Shown: one piece after another, positions 35,948-45,116 of the stretch
How the letters are laid out: each line of letters starts with the position of its first letter
Position numbering within the stretch: the stretch's first letter is position 1
Notes under the pieces: generated by a model
What the model was told of the DNA's origin: nothing
The model's input: only the letters and a program-made list of their open reading frames with translations
The model's database searches: none
Program-made: the position numbers and the translations under genes
Assembly: GCA_002386525.1 (NCBI GenBank)
Contig: DGIS01000013.1
Coordinates: 232,980-296,979, forward strand
Direction of reading: 5' to 3'
DNA length: 64,000 nucleotides
Origin: Sphingobacterium sp. UBA4616
Lineage (GTDB): Bacteria > Bacteroidota > Bacteroidia > Sphingobacteriales > Sphingobacteriaceae

Positions 35948-38344
35948 ATGAATATTTCATATAATTGGTTAAAACAACATGTTAATATAGATTCAACTCC
36001 GGAAGAACTCTCTTTAATCTTGACAAATACAGGATTGGAAGTAGAGGCTTTGGACGTTGTACAGAGTATCCCCGGTGGATTAGATGGCTTGGTGGTTGGT
36101 GAAGTGAAAACTTGTGAACAGCATCCTAACGCAGATAAATTGCGCGTAACTACGGTTGATGTCGGTGGGCCGGACTTGTTGCACATTGTGTGTGGCGCTC
36201 CAAACTGCCGTACAGGCTTGAAAGTTATTGTTGCGACGGTAGGTACTACGTGTCATCCATTGACAGGGGAGCCTTTTAAAATAACTAAATCCAAAATTCG
36301 TGGCGAAGTTTCCGAAGGTATGTTGTGCGGGGAAGATGAAATTGGTTTAGGTACATCCCATGCAGGAATTGTGGAGTTGCCGGCTGAAGTGGCTGTAGGA
36401 ACTTTGGTGAAAGAACACTTCAATGTTCAGGATGATTACCGTTACGAAATTGGTTTAACACCAAATCGTGCAGACGCAGCTTCGCATTTGGGGGTTGCCA
36501 GGGACATTGCTGCACATTTCCGTACGCAAGTTTTAAAGGCAGATGTTTCTGCATTCGAGGCCGGAGAGGCTGAGGGAACGACAGTCGTCGTGGCAGATGC
36601 GCAGGCCTGCCCGCGTTACAGCGGTATTAATATTACTGGTGTTCGCGTTGGCGAATCTCCAGATTGGTTGAAAGAGAAATTAAACGTGATTGGTGTACGT
36701 CCGATCAATACTATCGTCGACGTAACGAATTATATCCTGCACGACTTAGGGCAGCCACTTCACGCTTTTGATGCCGATAAAATTGCAGGGAATAAAGTTC
36801 TTGTTCGCCAGGCGACGGAAGGTGAAAAATTTGTTACGCTTGACGGTGTTGAACGGATCTTATCTGCTGAGGATTTAGTGATCGCGGATACGGAAAAACC
36901 GATGTGTATTGCCGGTGTTTTTGGCGGCGCATATTCGGGTGTGAGTGCAGAAACAACGACTATATTTTTGGAGTCTGCATATTTCAATGCTGTTTCTGTA
37001 CGGAAGACCGCTAAAAGGCATGGCCTAAAGACAGATTCGTCGTTCCGTTTCGAACGCGGTACTGATCCGAATATTACGGTTGAGGCGTTGAAACGTGCGG
37101 CATTATTGATTCAGGAAATCGCGGGTGGAACAATTTCATCGACGCTCAAAGATGAGTACCCCGTCGAGATCAAACCGTTTTCGTTCCACGTCAGCTATGC
37201 AAACGTGATTCGTTTGATCGGACAGGAGATTCCAACGCAAGAAATTAAATCCATTATTGTTGCACTTGGCATTGAGGTAGCTGCTGAAACGGAAGAGGGC
37301 CTTGATGTGCTGGTACCTGCTTATCGTGTTGACGTAACACGTGAAGTGGATGTTGTCGAAGAGGTATTACGGATTTATGGCTATAATAATATTGCGTTGA
37401 AGTCGCAAATTAAGGCCTCTTTGAATACGGTTGAAAAGCCGGATAAGGAAGTTGTCTTAAATCAATTGGCCGATCTGCTCATCGCCAATGGATTTCGTGA
37501 GATTCTATCTAATTCATTGACGAAGCTAGATTATGTTGATGATAGCGATACAGCGGTTAAGTTGTATAATCCATTGAGTTCGGATTTGGACACGATGCGT
37601 CAAAATATGGTTTTTTCGATGTTGAATGCGATTGAATATAACCAGAAGCGCAGAAATTTTGATCTAAAATTCTTTGAGTTCGGTAAGACCTATGCATTGG
37701 ATGGTGAAGGTTATAAAGAAACACAGCACCTTGTTTTTGCGATGGCAGGCAAAAATGAGCCAGAGCAATGGAATAGCAAGAAAGATGCGGTCAATTTCTA
37801 TCATCTCAAAGCAGCCGTAGATACCCTTGTCAAACGGCTGAAAATAGAAGGTGTTCAAATACAAGATACATCGAGTGCGCATTTTGCGTATGGCTTAAAC
37901 TATATGAAAGGCCAGAAATGTCTGGTTTCTTTTGGTGCGGTAGCCCAGCGCGATTTGAAAAAAGCCGATGTAGAGGGGCAGGTGTTCTTTGCTGACTTTG
38001 ATTGGGATGTTTTAATGAAAATAATCCGTAAAAATAGTATTCAATATAAGGAAGTTTCTAAATTCCCTGCTGTACGTCGAGATTTGTCACTTTTGATTGA
38101 TGAGAATGTGAGTTTTGATAAGCTACAATTTGTTGCTCAGAAGACCGAACGCAAGCTTTTAAAGCATGTAAATGTGTTTGATGTGTATAAAGGTGACAAA
38201 ATTCCGGAAGGGAAAAAGTCTTATGCTCTGAGCTTTATCTTACAGGATGAAGAAAAAACACTCAATGATAAGCAAATTGATGCGATAGTTCAAAAATTAA
38301 TTGTTAATTTTGAGAAGGAACTAGGCGCGGAAGTGCGTGGTTAA
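35948..38344 (+). CDS. pheT: Phenylalanyl-tRNA synthetase beta subunit
   Basis: A 798-residue PheT, the tRNA-binding and editing subunit of the alpha2-beta2 enzyme. Domains in order: EMAP/tRNA-binding fold (about 40-150, GEVKTCEQHPNADKLRV), B3/B4 editing domain (GLTPNRADAASHLGVARD near 180), B5 (near 400-470), core synthetase-like domain, and C-terminal ferredoxin-fold anticodon domain (KFPAVRRDLSLLID near 705). I use the ATG at 35948 because homologues start MxISYNWL; a TTG at 35891 would add 19 residues. The alpha subunit pheS is not in this window. Confidence 0.97.
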   Translation: MNISYNWLKQHVNIDSTPEELSLILTNTGLEVEALDVVQSIPGGLDGLVVGEVKTCEQHPNADKLRVTTVDVGGPDLLHIVCGAPNCRTGLKVIVATVGTTCHPLTGEPFKITKSKIRGEVSEGMLCGEDEIGLGTSHAGIVELPAEVAVGTLVKEHFNVQDDYRYEIGLTPNRADAASHLGVARDIAAHFRTQVLKADVSAFEAGEAEGTTVVVADAQACPRYSGINITGVRVGESPDWLKEKLNVIGVRPINTIVDVTNYILHDLGQPLHAFDADKIAGNKVLVRQATEGEKFVTLDGVERILSAEDLVIADTEKPMCIAGVFGGAYSGVSAETTTIFLESAYFNAVSVRKTAKRHGLKTDSSFRFERGTDPNITVEALKRAALLIQEIAGGTISSTLKDEYPVEIKPFSFHVSYANVIRLIGQEIPTQEIKSIIVALGIEVAAETEEGLDVLVPAYRVDVTREVDVVEEVLRIYGYNNIALKSQIKASLNTVEKPDKEVVLNQLADLLIANGFREILSNSLTKLDYVDDSDTAVKLYNPLSSDLDTMRQNMVFSMLNAIEYNQKRRNFDLKFFEFGKTYALDGEGYKETQHLVFAMAGKNEPEQWNSKKDAVNFYHLKAAVDTLVKRLKIEGVQIQDTSSAHFAYGLNYMKGQKCLVSFGAVAQRDLKKADVEGQVFFADFDWDVLMKIIRKNSIQYKEVSKFPAVRRDLSLLIDENVSFDKLQFVAQKTERKLLKHVNVFDVYKGDKIPEGKKSYALSFILQDEEKTLNDKQIDAIVQKLIVNFEKELGAEVRG

Positions 38345-38384
38345 TGCGAGATACAACATTAATTGGTAATATTCAATTTATAAT

Positions 38385-38690
38385 ATGGCAACATTGTCTT
38401 CACAAATGAATCTGATCGTTGAGAAAACGAAAAATTTAATTCAATTGTGCGAAGTCTTGCAAGAAGAAAATGATTTGCTTAAATTAGAGGTACAATCTTT
38501 AAAAGTAGCTTTCGATGCGAGCAACGATAAGAGCAAGCAGTTGGAAGAGAAGGTTAAAGCACTGGCAGTGGCCCGTACTTTAGATTCAGAAACGGATAAA
38601 GATGCAATTAATGAAAAAATACTTGACACAAAACAAAAAATTAACGATTTTGTGCGGGAAATAGACAAGTGTATTAGTTTGCTGAAGTAG
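38385..38690 (+). CDS. Small coiled-coil protein between pheT and zapA
   Basis: A 101-residue, highly charged, entirely helical protein with heptad-like spacing (LIQLCEVLQEENDLLKLEVQSLK, then KQLEEKVKAL), so a coiled coil is likely. No other domain is visible. It lies between pheT and zapA on the same strand (40 and 58 bases away). A ZapB-like division partner is a reasonable guess from size, coiled coil and linkage to zapA, but it is not shown by sequence. Confidence 0.75.
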   Translation: MATLSSQMNLIVEKTKNLIQLCEVLQEENDLLKLEVQSLKVAFDASNDKSKQLEEKVKALAVARTLDSETDKDAINEKILDTKQKINDFVREIDKCISLLK

Positions 38691-38748
38691 TAAGGATACG
38701 TGAAGTCGGATTCATTCAAACGAATACAACGTTAAAAAGCTCAAAGAA

Positions 38749-39039
38749 ATGGGAGAGATTTCCATAAAAATAAATATCGCAGATCGTGTTTACCCGCTTC
38801 GTGTGGAGAGCGCGGAAGAGGAAGTAATTCGACATGCTGCGAAATTGATAAATGAAAAAGTAAAGGAATTGCAGGAAAACTATACTGTGCGAGATAAGCA
38901 GGATTTGTTGTCCATGTGTGTATTGCAATTTGCGACGCGTATGCTCAATGCCGAGCGACAGTCCCAAAATCACGAAGTGGGTTTGGAAAATTCAGTACAG
39001 GAACTTGATCAGTTGTTGACGGATTTCTTTAAAAAATAA
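38749..39039 (+). CDS. zapA: Cell division protein ZapA
   Basis: A 96-residue ZapA. It starts with a beta-rich globular head (ISIKINIADRVYPLRVESAEEEVIRHAAKLIN) and continues as a long helix with coiled-coil character to the C-terminus. ZapA binds and cross-links FtsZ filaments at the division ring. Size and layout are typical. It sits upstream of a predicted 6S RNA and rny. Confidence 0.88.
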   Translation: MGEISIKINIADRVYPLRVESAEEEVIRHAAKLINEKVKELQENYTVRDKQDLLSMCVLQFATRMLNAERQSQNHEVGLENSVQELDQLLTDFFKK

Positions 39040-39074
39040 ATTTACGTTCTTTATATTTAGAGCTTAAACGACGA

Positions 39075-39253
39075 ATTTGCCGCAATTAAATTCGGGTTGT
39101 CACTATTTTAAACTTAACGCTTCAATATTACAGGCGCAAAAAGATATAGGCCATTTTGCGAAAGCCATCTGGGTCACAATCTAAGCCTAATTATGTAATC
39201 TCGAAGTTTAATAATACATGATACCTGTTTAAATTTAATTGCGGTTTTTTTTT
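39075..39253 (+). ncRNA. ssrS: Probable 6S RNA
   Basis: A structured RNA of about 170-180 nt fills the zapA-rny gap. A perfect 13-bp closing stem pairs 39080-39092 with 39232-39244 and is followed by nine Ts. Inside is an unpaired central bubble, then TAAACTT/AAGTTTA, CTTC/GAAG and TTACA/TGTAA helices, capped by a GCGCAAAA/TTTTGCG hairpin (around 39133-39168). This closing stem, bubble and terminal stem-loop is the 6S architecture, which mimics an open promoter and binds RNA polymerase. 6S genes commonly lie next to zapA. No primary-sequence model was run. Confidence 0.72.
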
Positions 39254-39406
39254 GTCATGAAATCCTCCGGAGCGCATGGAGCTCGTAGTCTATTGGCTAC
39301 ATCAACCTTACGGATTGAAAAGGGCAATTGATGATTTTAGGAGAATTGAAACACAAATTAGGATATAATTAATAAAAACAAACATAAATAATACAATTAT
39401 ACATAC

Positions 39407-40960
39407 ATGGACATCGCAATTTATAGCATAATTTCTCTGATTGTTGGTGTTGTTATAGGTCGTTATCTATTGGTTCTGTTGTTTAAAAAACAAGAACAGG
39501 AAGCCAAAGATAAGGTAAATAGCATACTGAAAGATGCAGAGCAGGAAGGGGAACTCATCAAAAAGAAACGCCTGTTGGAGGCTAAAGAGAAGTTCCTTCA
39601 ATTAAAATCTGAACATGAAAAGGAAGTCAACCAACGTAACAATGCCATCAACCAAAAGGAAAATACGTTGAGACAAAAAGAGCAGTCAATTAACCAAAAA
39701 CTGGAAAACATCAACCGCGATAAGCAAGAGGTGGATACAAAGAAAAAGCAATTGGATAAGTTGGTTGAGTTGAATGAAAAGAAATCCGAAGAAGTAGAGT
39801 CCTTAAAATTACAACAGATTAAGCAACTGGAGAGCATCGCTGGCGTAACTGCCGACGAAGCAAGAAATCAATTGGTAGATTCTTTACGTGAAGAAGCACG
39901 TTCACAAGCAATGATTCAAATCAAGGATATAGTGGATGAGGCAAAACTGACGGCGACTAAAGAGGCTAAAAAGGTTGTAATCCAAACGATCCAACGGACC
40001 GCTACTGAATCGGCAATCGAAAATACCGTTTCAATTTTCAATATCGAAAACGACGAAATCAAAGGCCGTATTATTGGTCGCGAGGGGCGTAATATTCGTG
40101 CGCTGGAAGCTGCAACAGGAGTTGAAATCATCGTAGATGATACCCCCGAAGCCATTATCCTCTCTGGTTTTGATCCGGTACGCCGCGAAATTGCGCGTCT
40201 GGCTTTACACCGTTTGGTAACCGACGGTCGTATTCACCCAGCCCGAATTGAAGAAGTGGTCGCAAAAACACGGACACAAATTGAAGATGAGATCGTCGAA
40301 ATTGGCGAACGTACAGCGATTGATTTGGGAATACATGGTTTGCACCCCGAATTGATCCGTATGGTAGGACGTATGCGTTACCGTTCGTCTTACGGACAGA
40401 ATCTTTTACAACACTCTCGTGAAGTGGCTAATTTTGCGGCAACAATGGCTGCAGAGCTTGGACTGAATGTTAAGCACGCAAAGCGCGCAGGTTTACTGCA
40501 TGATATCGGTAAAGTGCCTGATGATAATCCTGAGTTGCCACACGCTATTTTGGGGATGCAACTTGCTGAGAAATACAAAGAACATCCTGATGTATGTAAT
40601 GCCATCGGCGCTCACCACGATGAAATCGAAATGACCGCCTTAATATCTCCGATCGTTCAGGCCTGTGATGCGATTTCTGGGGCACGCCCGGGTGCACGCC
40701 GCGAGGTGGTAGAAAGCTATATTAAGCGGCTGAAAGAGCTGGAAGATCTGGCGCTATCTTACCCTGGTGTTGAAAAAACTTTTGCGATACAAGCTGGACG
40801 TGAGCTTCGTGTGATCGTGGAAAGTGAGAGAGTATCTGATGCGCAATCGGAAATATTGGCAGCGGATATTTCCAACCGTATCCAAACGGAAATGACTTAT
40901 CCGGGACAAATTAAAGTAACTGTTATCCGCGAGACGAGATCGGTGTCTTACGCAAAATAG
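39407..40960 (+). CDS. rny: Ribonuclease Y
   Basis: A 517-residue endoribonuclease initiating mRNA decay. It has an N-terminal membrane helix (about 3-22), a long charged coiled coil (about 25-150), a KH RNA-binding domain ([19 protein letters not shown] near 215-235) and an HD domain with HDIGK (H365, D366). The C-terminus ends [18 protein letters not shown] as in the family. Length and domain order are canonical. Confidence 0.97.
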   Translation: MDIAIYSIISLIVGVVIGRYLLVLLFKKQEQEAKDKVNSILKDAEQEGELIKKKRLLEAKEKFLQLKSEHEKEVNQRNNAINQKENTLRQKEQSINQKLENINRDKQEVDTKKKQLDKLVELNEKKSEEVESLKLQQIKQLESIAGVTADEARNQLVDSLREEARSQAMIQIKDIVDEAKLTATKEAKKVVIQTIQRTATESAIENTVSIFNIENDEIKGRIIGREGRNIRALEAATGVEIIVDDTPEAIILSGFDPVRREIARLALHRLVTDGRIHPARIEEVVAKTRTQIEDEIVEIGERTAIDLGIHGLHPELIRMVGRMRYRSSYGQNLLQHSREVANFAATMAAELGLNVKHAKRAGLLHDIGKVPDDNPELPHAILGMQLAEKYKEHPDVCNAIGAHHDEIEMTALISPIVQACDAISGARPGARREVVESYIKRLKELEDLALSYPGVEKTFAIQAGRELRVIVESERVSDAQSEILAADISNRIQTEMTYPGQIKVTVIRETRSVSYAK

Positions 40961-40982
40961 ACCAGTCAAGCGCAACACGAAT

Positions 40983-41016
40983 AAAAAAGCTCCAATCTGC
41001 TGATTGGAGCTTTTTT
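40983..41016. terminator. Bidirectional terminator between rny and the HAD gene
   Basis: A perfect 15-bp stem (40983-40997 and 41002-41016) has a 4-nt loop and A/T-rich ends, giving a T run on both strands. Confidence 0.95.
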
Positions 41017-41017
41017 A

Positions 41018-41668
41018 TTATCCGAAAAATTCAATTAAATCTGTTATGCTATGCAACAAGTAGGCGGGCGACTCCTGTTCGAGTTCCATCCGGCTACCAT
41101 ATCCATACAGCACTCCGATCGCATCCATTCCCGTCTCACGGGCGCCAATCAGGTCATGTTTACGATCGCCGATCATGATGCAGTGCTGGGGATTGGAAAG
41201 CGCACTGTTTTCCATCACATATTGTATGACGCTTGTCTTTGTCGGTCTGGAATCATCCAAAGCACTTCCGCCTGCAAAATCAAAATATTGATCGATTGCA
41301 AAATGACTCAATATTTTTCGGGCGAATATTTCAGGTTTCGATGTGGCTAGGTAGACGTGGTAATCTTTTGATTTTAGCTGTTCCAAAAGTTCGGGTATCC
41401 GATCAAACAATATATTCTCATATAATCCTATTGTTGAAAAGCGTTCCCGATATTTGTCGACACAGCTGATCGCTTCGTTTTCCTCAAACCCAAAAGTATG
41501 CATAAAGGAATCTTTAAGCGGCGGGCCGATCAACGGTTTGAGACTGTTGAGGTCTGCTGTCTGGATTCCTTTCGATTCCAGCGCATAAGCAATACATTTG
41601 GTGATACCTTCTGCGGGGTCGGTGAGTGTTCCGTCAAGATCGAATAAGATATGTTTGTAAGACTTCAT
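41018..41668 (-). CDS. HAD-superfamily phosphatase, phosphoglycolate phosphatase-like
   Basis: A 216-residue HAD hydrolase. Motif I is FDLDGTLTD (nucleophile Asp at residue 10), motif II the Thr/Ser in LATSKPE, motif III the Lys in RPTKTSV, and motif IV IGDRKHDLIGA. A helical cap follows motif I. It resembles Gph/PpaX-type enzymes acting on small phosphates such as phosphoglycolate; substrate specificity cannot be read. The start codon lies 4 nt from a near-consensus -7 box, so the mRNA may be leaderless. Divergent from the Mpo1-like gene. Confidence 0.88.
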   Translation of the reverse strand: MKSYKHILFDLDGTLTDPAEGITKCIAYALESKGIQTADLNSLKPLIGPPLKDSFMHTFGFEENEAISCVDKYRERFSTIGLYENILFDRIPELLEQLKSKDYHVYLATSKPEIFARKILSHFAIDQYFDFAGGSALDDSRPTKTSVIQYVMENSALSNPQHCIMIGDRKHDLIGARETGMDAIGVLYGYGSRMELEQESPAYLLHSITDLIEFFG

Positions 41669-41672
41669 ACTG

Positions 41673-41680
41673 CAATATTA
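41673..41680 (-). promoter_or_regulatory. -7-like box directly upstream of the HAD gene
   Basis: The minus strand reads TAATATTG (one mismatch to TAnnTTTG), 4 nt before the ATG at 41668. Confidence 0.4.
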
Positions 41681-41797
41681 CGGAATAGTATAGGAGTAAG
41701 CGAGTCTGTAGGGCACGAAAGTATTTAATGACTTATGGCAGACCTAAAAATAGCGAATATTATTAGTGTACAGGGGTAAGGCATGCGCAATATTTGT

Positions 41798-41805
41798 TAA
41801 ATTTG
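41798..41805 (+). promoter_or_regulatory. -7 box directly upstream of the Mpo1-like gene
   Basis: TAAATTTG, an exact TAnnTTTG match, ends 4 nt before the ATG at 41810. This predicts a leaderless transcript. The -33 region is weak. Confidence 0.5.
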
Positions 41806-41809
41806 CCAA

Positions 41810-42337
41810 ATGAAACAAAAGAAGAAAGTGCAAGAAGCCGAACCTTTACGCCCCGTAGACAAGTATTTTGCGGAGCTGGATGCTAATTTTCAGGATCCGA
41901 CCAACCGTCTGATTCAGGCCATCTTTTTACCGTTATTATTTTTTGGTATCATGGGTGCGATCTGGATGATTCCATTTCCGCAATTCGAGTTCCTGGTTAA
42001 ACTTAATTGGCATACTTTTTTAAACTGGGGCTCTTTCTTCATTGCTATTGTCATTTATTATTATTTAAAGCTGTCGGCAACCTTATCTTATGCGATATTA
42101 TTCACAATAGGGGCTATGAGCTACTTTATCGTACAATTGGAGCATGTGCAGCGGGATGGTGGACCAGCGGTCATTTGGGTGTGTCTTGGCATCGCACTAA
42201 TTTCTATTATAGCCTTATTTCTCGGAAAGGGGAAGGAGAAAAGGGATATAACCGGGCAGCAGTTTCTCCAATTTCTATTGGTTGGACCGATTTGGCTTTG
42301 GCATTTTGTATTTAAAAAATTGAAATTAAGATACTAG
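41810..42337 (+). CDS. Mpo1-like (DUF962) membrane protein with altered metal ligands
   Basis: A 175-residue protein with four hydrophobic helices (about 38-58, 70-88, 91-110, 122-140) and a C-terminal QQFLQFLLVGPIWLWHF. The layout and the blocks DPTNRLIQAIFLPLLFFGIMG and FLLVGPIWLW match the Mpo1/YGL010w-like family, whose yeast member is an iron-dependent dioxygenase in 2-hydroxy fatty acid breakdown. Where that family has His ligands (ahead of and after the PTN block, and before the last helix), this protein has Phe/Gln and Gly/Lys. It may lack metal and catalysis, or be a remote relative. Manual comparison only. Confidence 0.5.
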   Translation: MKQKKKVQEAEPLRPVDKYFAELDANFQDPTNRLIQAIFLPLLFFGIMGAIWMIPFPQFEFLVKLNWHTFLNWGSFFIAIVIYYYLKLSATLSYAILFTIGAMSYFIVQLEHVQRDGGPAVIWVCLGIALISIIALFLGKGKEKRDITGQQFLQFLLVGPIWLWHFVFKKLKLRY

Positions 42338-42364
42338 TTGAACGATCCTGAGGTGCTGATCTTG

Positions 42365-42391
42365 CGCAATAGGATTAAAACCTAATGCGCG
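42365..42391. other. Hairpin preceding the terminator
   Basis: GCGCA-A-TAGG pairs with CCTA-A-TGCGC around an AT-rich loop, with one A-A mismatch. It directly precedes the strong terminator at 42400 and may extend it. Confidence 0.5.
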
Positions 42392-42399
42392 AAACTATC

Positions 42400-42433
42400 A
42401 AAAAAGCCAAATTGCTTGCAATTTGGCTTTTTT
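42400..42433. terminator. Bidirectional terminator between the Mpo1-like gene and the NatB-like gene
   Basis: AAAAAGCCAAATTG (42401-42414) pairs perfectly with CAATTTGGCTTTTT around a 4-nt loop, with six Ts on each strand. Confidence 0.93.
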
Positions 42434-42489
42434 GGGCTTTGGCGATGCCTGTATCGCATTTATCGCGATTTAGCTGCTGCTGTCCGCAG

Positions 42490-43815
42490 CTAACTTTTGT
42501 AATTAAACCATTTGATAATTTCCTTAAGATTTGCCTTCTTACCATAGATCAGGATGCCTACGCGGTAGATCCGTGCAGCAACCCAGGTTACCAATAGGAA
42601 GGTTACTATGAGGAGCGCCAATGAAGTGAGGATCTGCCACAAAGGGACACCGAAAGGTATGCGTACCAGCATGGCAATAGGTGAGGTGAACGGAATAAAG
42701 CTCAACCACGTTGCAATTGGACCATTGGGGTCATTGATAATAACGCCGAAAGAAAGGATGTACGTTAATAACAACGGCATGGTAATGGGCATGGAGAATT
42801 GATTGGCTTCGGTTTCATTATCGACAGCAGAACCGGCGGCTGCGAAAATTGCACTGTACAATAGATAACCAGCGATAAAAAATAGAAAGAAGAAAATGAT
42901 AACTTCGGTAAAGTTGAAGCTTTGTATTGAACTAAGGATGGCGGCTGATCCATTTTGCGCCATTGCTTTTGATACCGTGCTCATGTTACCTCCAGCAGGC
43001 TGGCTCGCTGCTACTTCCTGCATGTCCTGAGGATTGACGAATAAGATCGTTGCGGTAATAAATAGGCCACCCGTAAGCAACAGCCACATGACAAATTGTG
43101 TCAGGCCAACCATACCGATCCCGACAATTTTGCCCATCATGAGCTGAAAGGGTTTGACAGAGGAAATAATAACTTCGATAATGCGACTGCTTTTCTCTTC
43201 GATAATGCCCCGCATTACCTGCGCTCCATATAGAAATAGTGATAGATATACTAAGATGGCCAAAGCAACGCCCAGCCCCATTGCGATGGCGGTATTGCTG
43301 TTCTTTTCTTCACCGTCGGCTGTTATTTCTTTGGCATCAATGGCCACTTTGGGTTTAATCGATTGGATGATAGTTAGGTCGATCCCCTTGGCTTTGTACT
43401 CCTTTTCACGGATGATTTCTTCTAGTTGCTCAGTAATGATCTCCTGTGTGACAAAACTGGTCTTTCCACTCGTAATAAGCTCCGCTTTTTGGCTGGATAA
43501 AATGTCTTTGGGAATATAAAGAATCGACTGTTTTGCTTCACTTTTGGCAAGCTGTGCTTTTTGTGCTTGGAGACCTAGTGTGCTAACTGTATAACTTACG
43601 TTTTTATTACTTTGGAGTTTGCTTGCAAAGTCGCCTTGTTCATCTAAGACAAAGACTTGGGTGTGCGAATCTTTAAAGCTCTTTTTGGTGAGATAAAACA
43701 TGCCTGCATATAGGGCGAAGAAAAACAGTGGCACGGCAAAGGTCATGACAATAAAGGATTTTTTCTTGACTCTAGACAGGTACTCTCTTTGGATAATAAG
43801 TAATATTTTATGCAT
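42490..43815 (-). CDS. ABC-2 type transporter permease, NatB-like
   Basis: A 441-residue permease. It has an N-terminal helix (about 20-40), a long extracytoplasmic domain (about 45-165), then about five helices (170-420) including VMRGIIEEKSSRIIEVIISSVKPFQLMMGKI, a conserved block of NatB/YhaP-type ABC-2 permeases. It overlaps the upstream ATPase gene by 8 bases, so the two are translationally coupled and form one exporter. NatAB exports Na+ in Bacillus; the substrate here is unproven. Confidence 0.88.
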   Translation of the reverse strand: MHKILLIIQREYLSRVKKKSFIVMTFAVPLFFFALYAGMFYLTKKSFKDSHTQVFVLDEQGDFASKLQSNKNVSYTVSTLGLQAQKAQLAKSEAKQSILYIPKDILSSQKAELITSGKTSFVTQEIITEQLEEIIREKEYKAKGIDLTIIQSIKPKVAIDAKEITADGEEKNSNTAIAMGLGVALAILVYLSLFLYGAQVMRGIIEEKSSRIIEVIISSVKPFQLMMGKIVGIGMVGLTQFVMWLLLTGGLFITATILFVNPQDMQEVAASQPAGGNMSTVSKAMAQNGSAAILSSIQSFNFTEVIIFFFLFFIAGYLLYSAIFAAAGSAVDNETEANQFSMPITMPLLLTYILSFGVIINDPNGPIATWLSFIPFTSPIAMLVRIPFGVPLWQILTSLALLIVTFLLVTWVAARIYRVGILIYGKKANLKEIIKWFNYKS

Positions 43816-44743
43816 GATTGTTGGCTATAGGTGAGGCTTGGGTAACTTTTTGAATGAAAATATCGGCCATGGAGGGGACGATTTCTATCAGTTGATTGAG
43901 CTGTATCTGCGGTATTAAATGCATTAACACTTCATTGATATGGATATTGTTATTTAGCTGAATTGTAGTGATGTATGTTTTATCTATCATTTTTGTCTCG
44001 ATGACTTCAAACTGGGTGTTATGGGATAGAAGAAAATTATCTTCGGTTGTTGTATATTCTAGTTTATAGGTTTGATTACGGTATTCTTTTTTAATGGCTT
44101 GTACAGCACCATCCAATATTTTCTTTGATCGGTTGATCAGCGCAATATTATCACAGAGTTCTTCAACGGTTTCCATTCGGTGTGTAGAGAAGATGATGGT
44201 TGCACCTTCTTGATTCAAACGGAGAATCTGCTCTTTTATGATATTGGCATTGACAGGGTCGAATCCCGAAAAGGGTTCATCCAGGATGATCAATTGCGGT
44301 TGATGGATGACTGTAGCAACAAATTGTACTTTCTGCTGCATTCCCTTACTGAGGTCTTCTATTTTTTTGTCCCACCAGGATGTGATGTCTAAGCGTTCGC
44401 ACCAATCTTGAATGCGCTGTAGTGCTTCTTTCTTGGAAAGCCCTTTCAGCTGTGCCAAATACAGCATTTGATCGCCAATTTTCATTTTTTTGTATAACCC
44501 GCGCTCTTCTGGTAAATAGCCGATTTGAGCAATGTGCTTAGGTCCTAAAATCTCGCCATTAAACAAGATTTCGCCAGAATCGGGGGCTGTAATTTGGTTG
44601 ATAATACGGATTAGGGACGTTTTTCCGGCACCGTTCGGCCCTAGTAATCCAAAAATTTTCCCCTTGGGAATTTGAATGGAAACATCGTCCAATGCCCGGT
44701 GATTGGCGTAATCTTTAGTAACATGATTGATTTCGAGTAACAT
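43808..44743 (-). CDS. ABC transporter ATP-binding protein, NatA-like
   Basis: A 311-residue ATPase. The Walker A GPNGAGKTS is near residue 35, the Q-loop GYLPEERGLYKKM near 90, the signature LSKGMQQK near 135, Walker B LIILDEPFSGFDP near 153 and the switch His in FSTHRME near 190. The ~80-residue C-terminal extension is typical of NatA/Bcr-type exporters. It is the first gene of a two-gene operon with its permease. Confidence 0.92.
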   Translation of the reverse strand: MLLEINHVTKDYANHRALDDVSIQIPKGKIFGLLGPNGAGKTSLIRIINQITAPDSGEILFNGEILGPKHIAQIGYLPEERGLYKKMKIGDQMLYLAQLKGLSKKEALQRIQDWCERLDITSWWDKKIEDLSKGMQQKVQFVATVIHQPQLIILDEPFSGFDPVNANIIKEQILRLNQEGATIIFSTHRMETVEELCDNIALINRSKKILDGAVQAIKKEYRNQTYKLEYTTTEDNFLLSHNTQFEVIETKMIDKTYITTIQLNNNIHINEVLMHLIPQIQLNQLIEIVPSMADIFIQKVTQASPIANNHA

Positions 44744-45081
44744 CTATTGAAGGTTTAATTTTAATTTTTATGTTGAGTTTGTTAAAGCTATTCTATCGCT
44801 CAATGACTGCTGTCTATTGATAGGTTAGTATCATTTACCAGTGAATTGTTACAGCACCGCTGAAAAATTTGTTTTGAGTGCTATTTCAATCGTACTGGTG
44901 CAACGGCTTCTGGTATTGGTATGATGGCAAATATTCTACCAACGATAGGGCAGCTTCAGCGCTGGCGTACTCATTTTGACAGTTGCTAGAATGGAAAGTT
45001 AGAAATAATGGCGCACATTTTGATCCTCATCTTATAAAATGGGACATAAAGCTTTTTTATGGAATAGAAGCTGCACAAATC
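44744..45081. other. Intergenic region with no clear feature
   Basis: The gap between the divergent NatA-like gene and engB contains short open stretches (about 44870-44990 on the plus strand), but none has a start, length or motif I can support. It may hold a decayed gene end. Confidence 0.3.
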
Positions 45082-45112
45082 TTGTCAAAGGGATTGATTT
45101 AACGTACCTTTG
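45082..45112 (+). promoter_or_regulatory. Promoter of engB, directly adjacent to the start codon
   Basis: TTG (45082-45084), 20 bases, TACCTTTG (45105-45112), then the ATG at 45117 only 4 nt later. The transcription start should fall at or next to the ATG. Confidence 0.65.
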
Positions 45113-45116
45113 CTCC

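Noticed and set aside
44870..44990. Short protein-like stretches upstream of engB
   Set aside because: They stop within about 35-45 codons, have no start context and match no family I recognise.
45039..45116. A 26-residue N-terminal extension of EngB
   Set aside because: It begins upstream of the promoter and does not resemble EngB N-termini.
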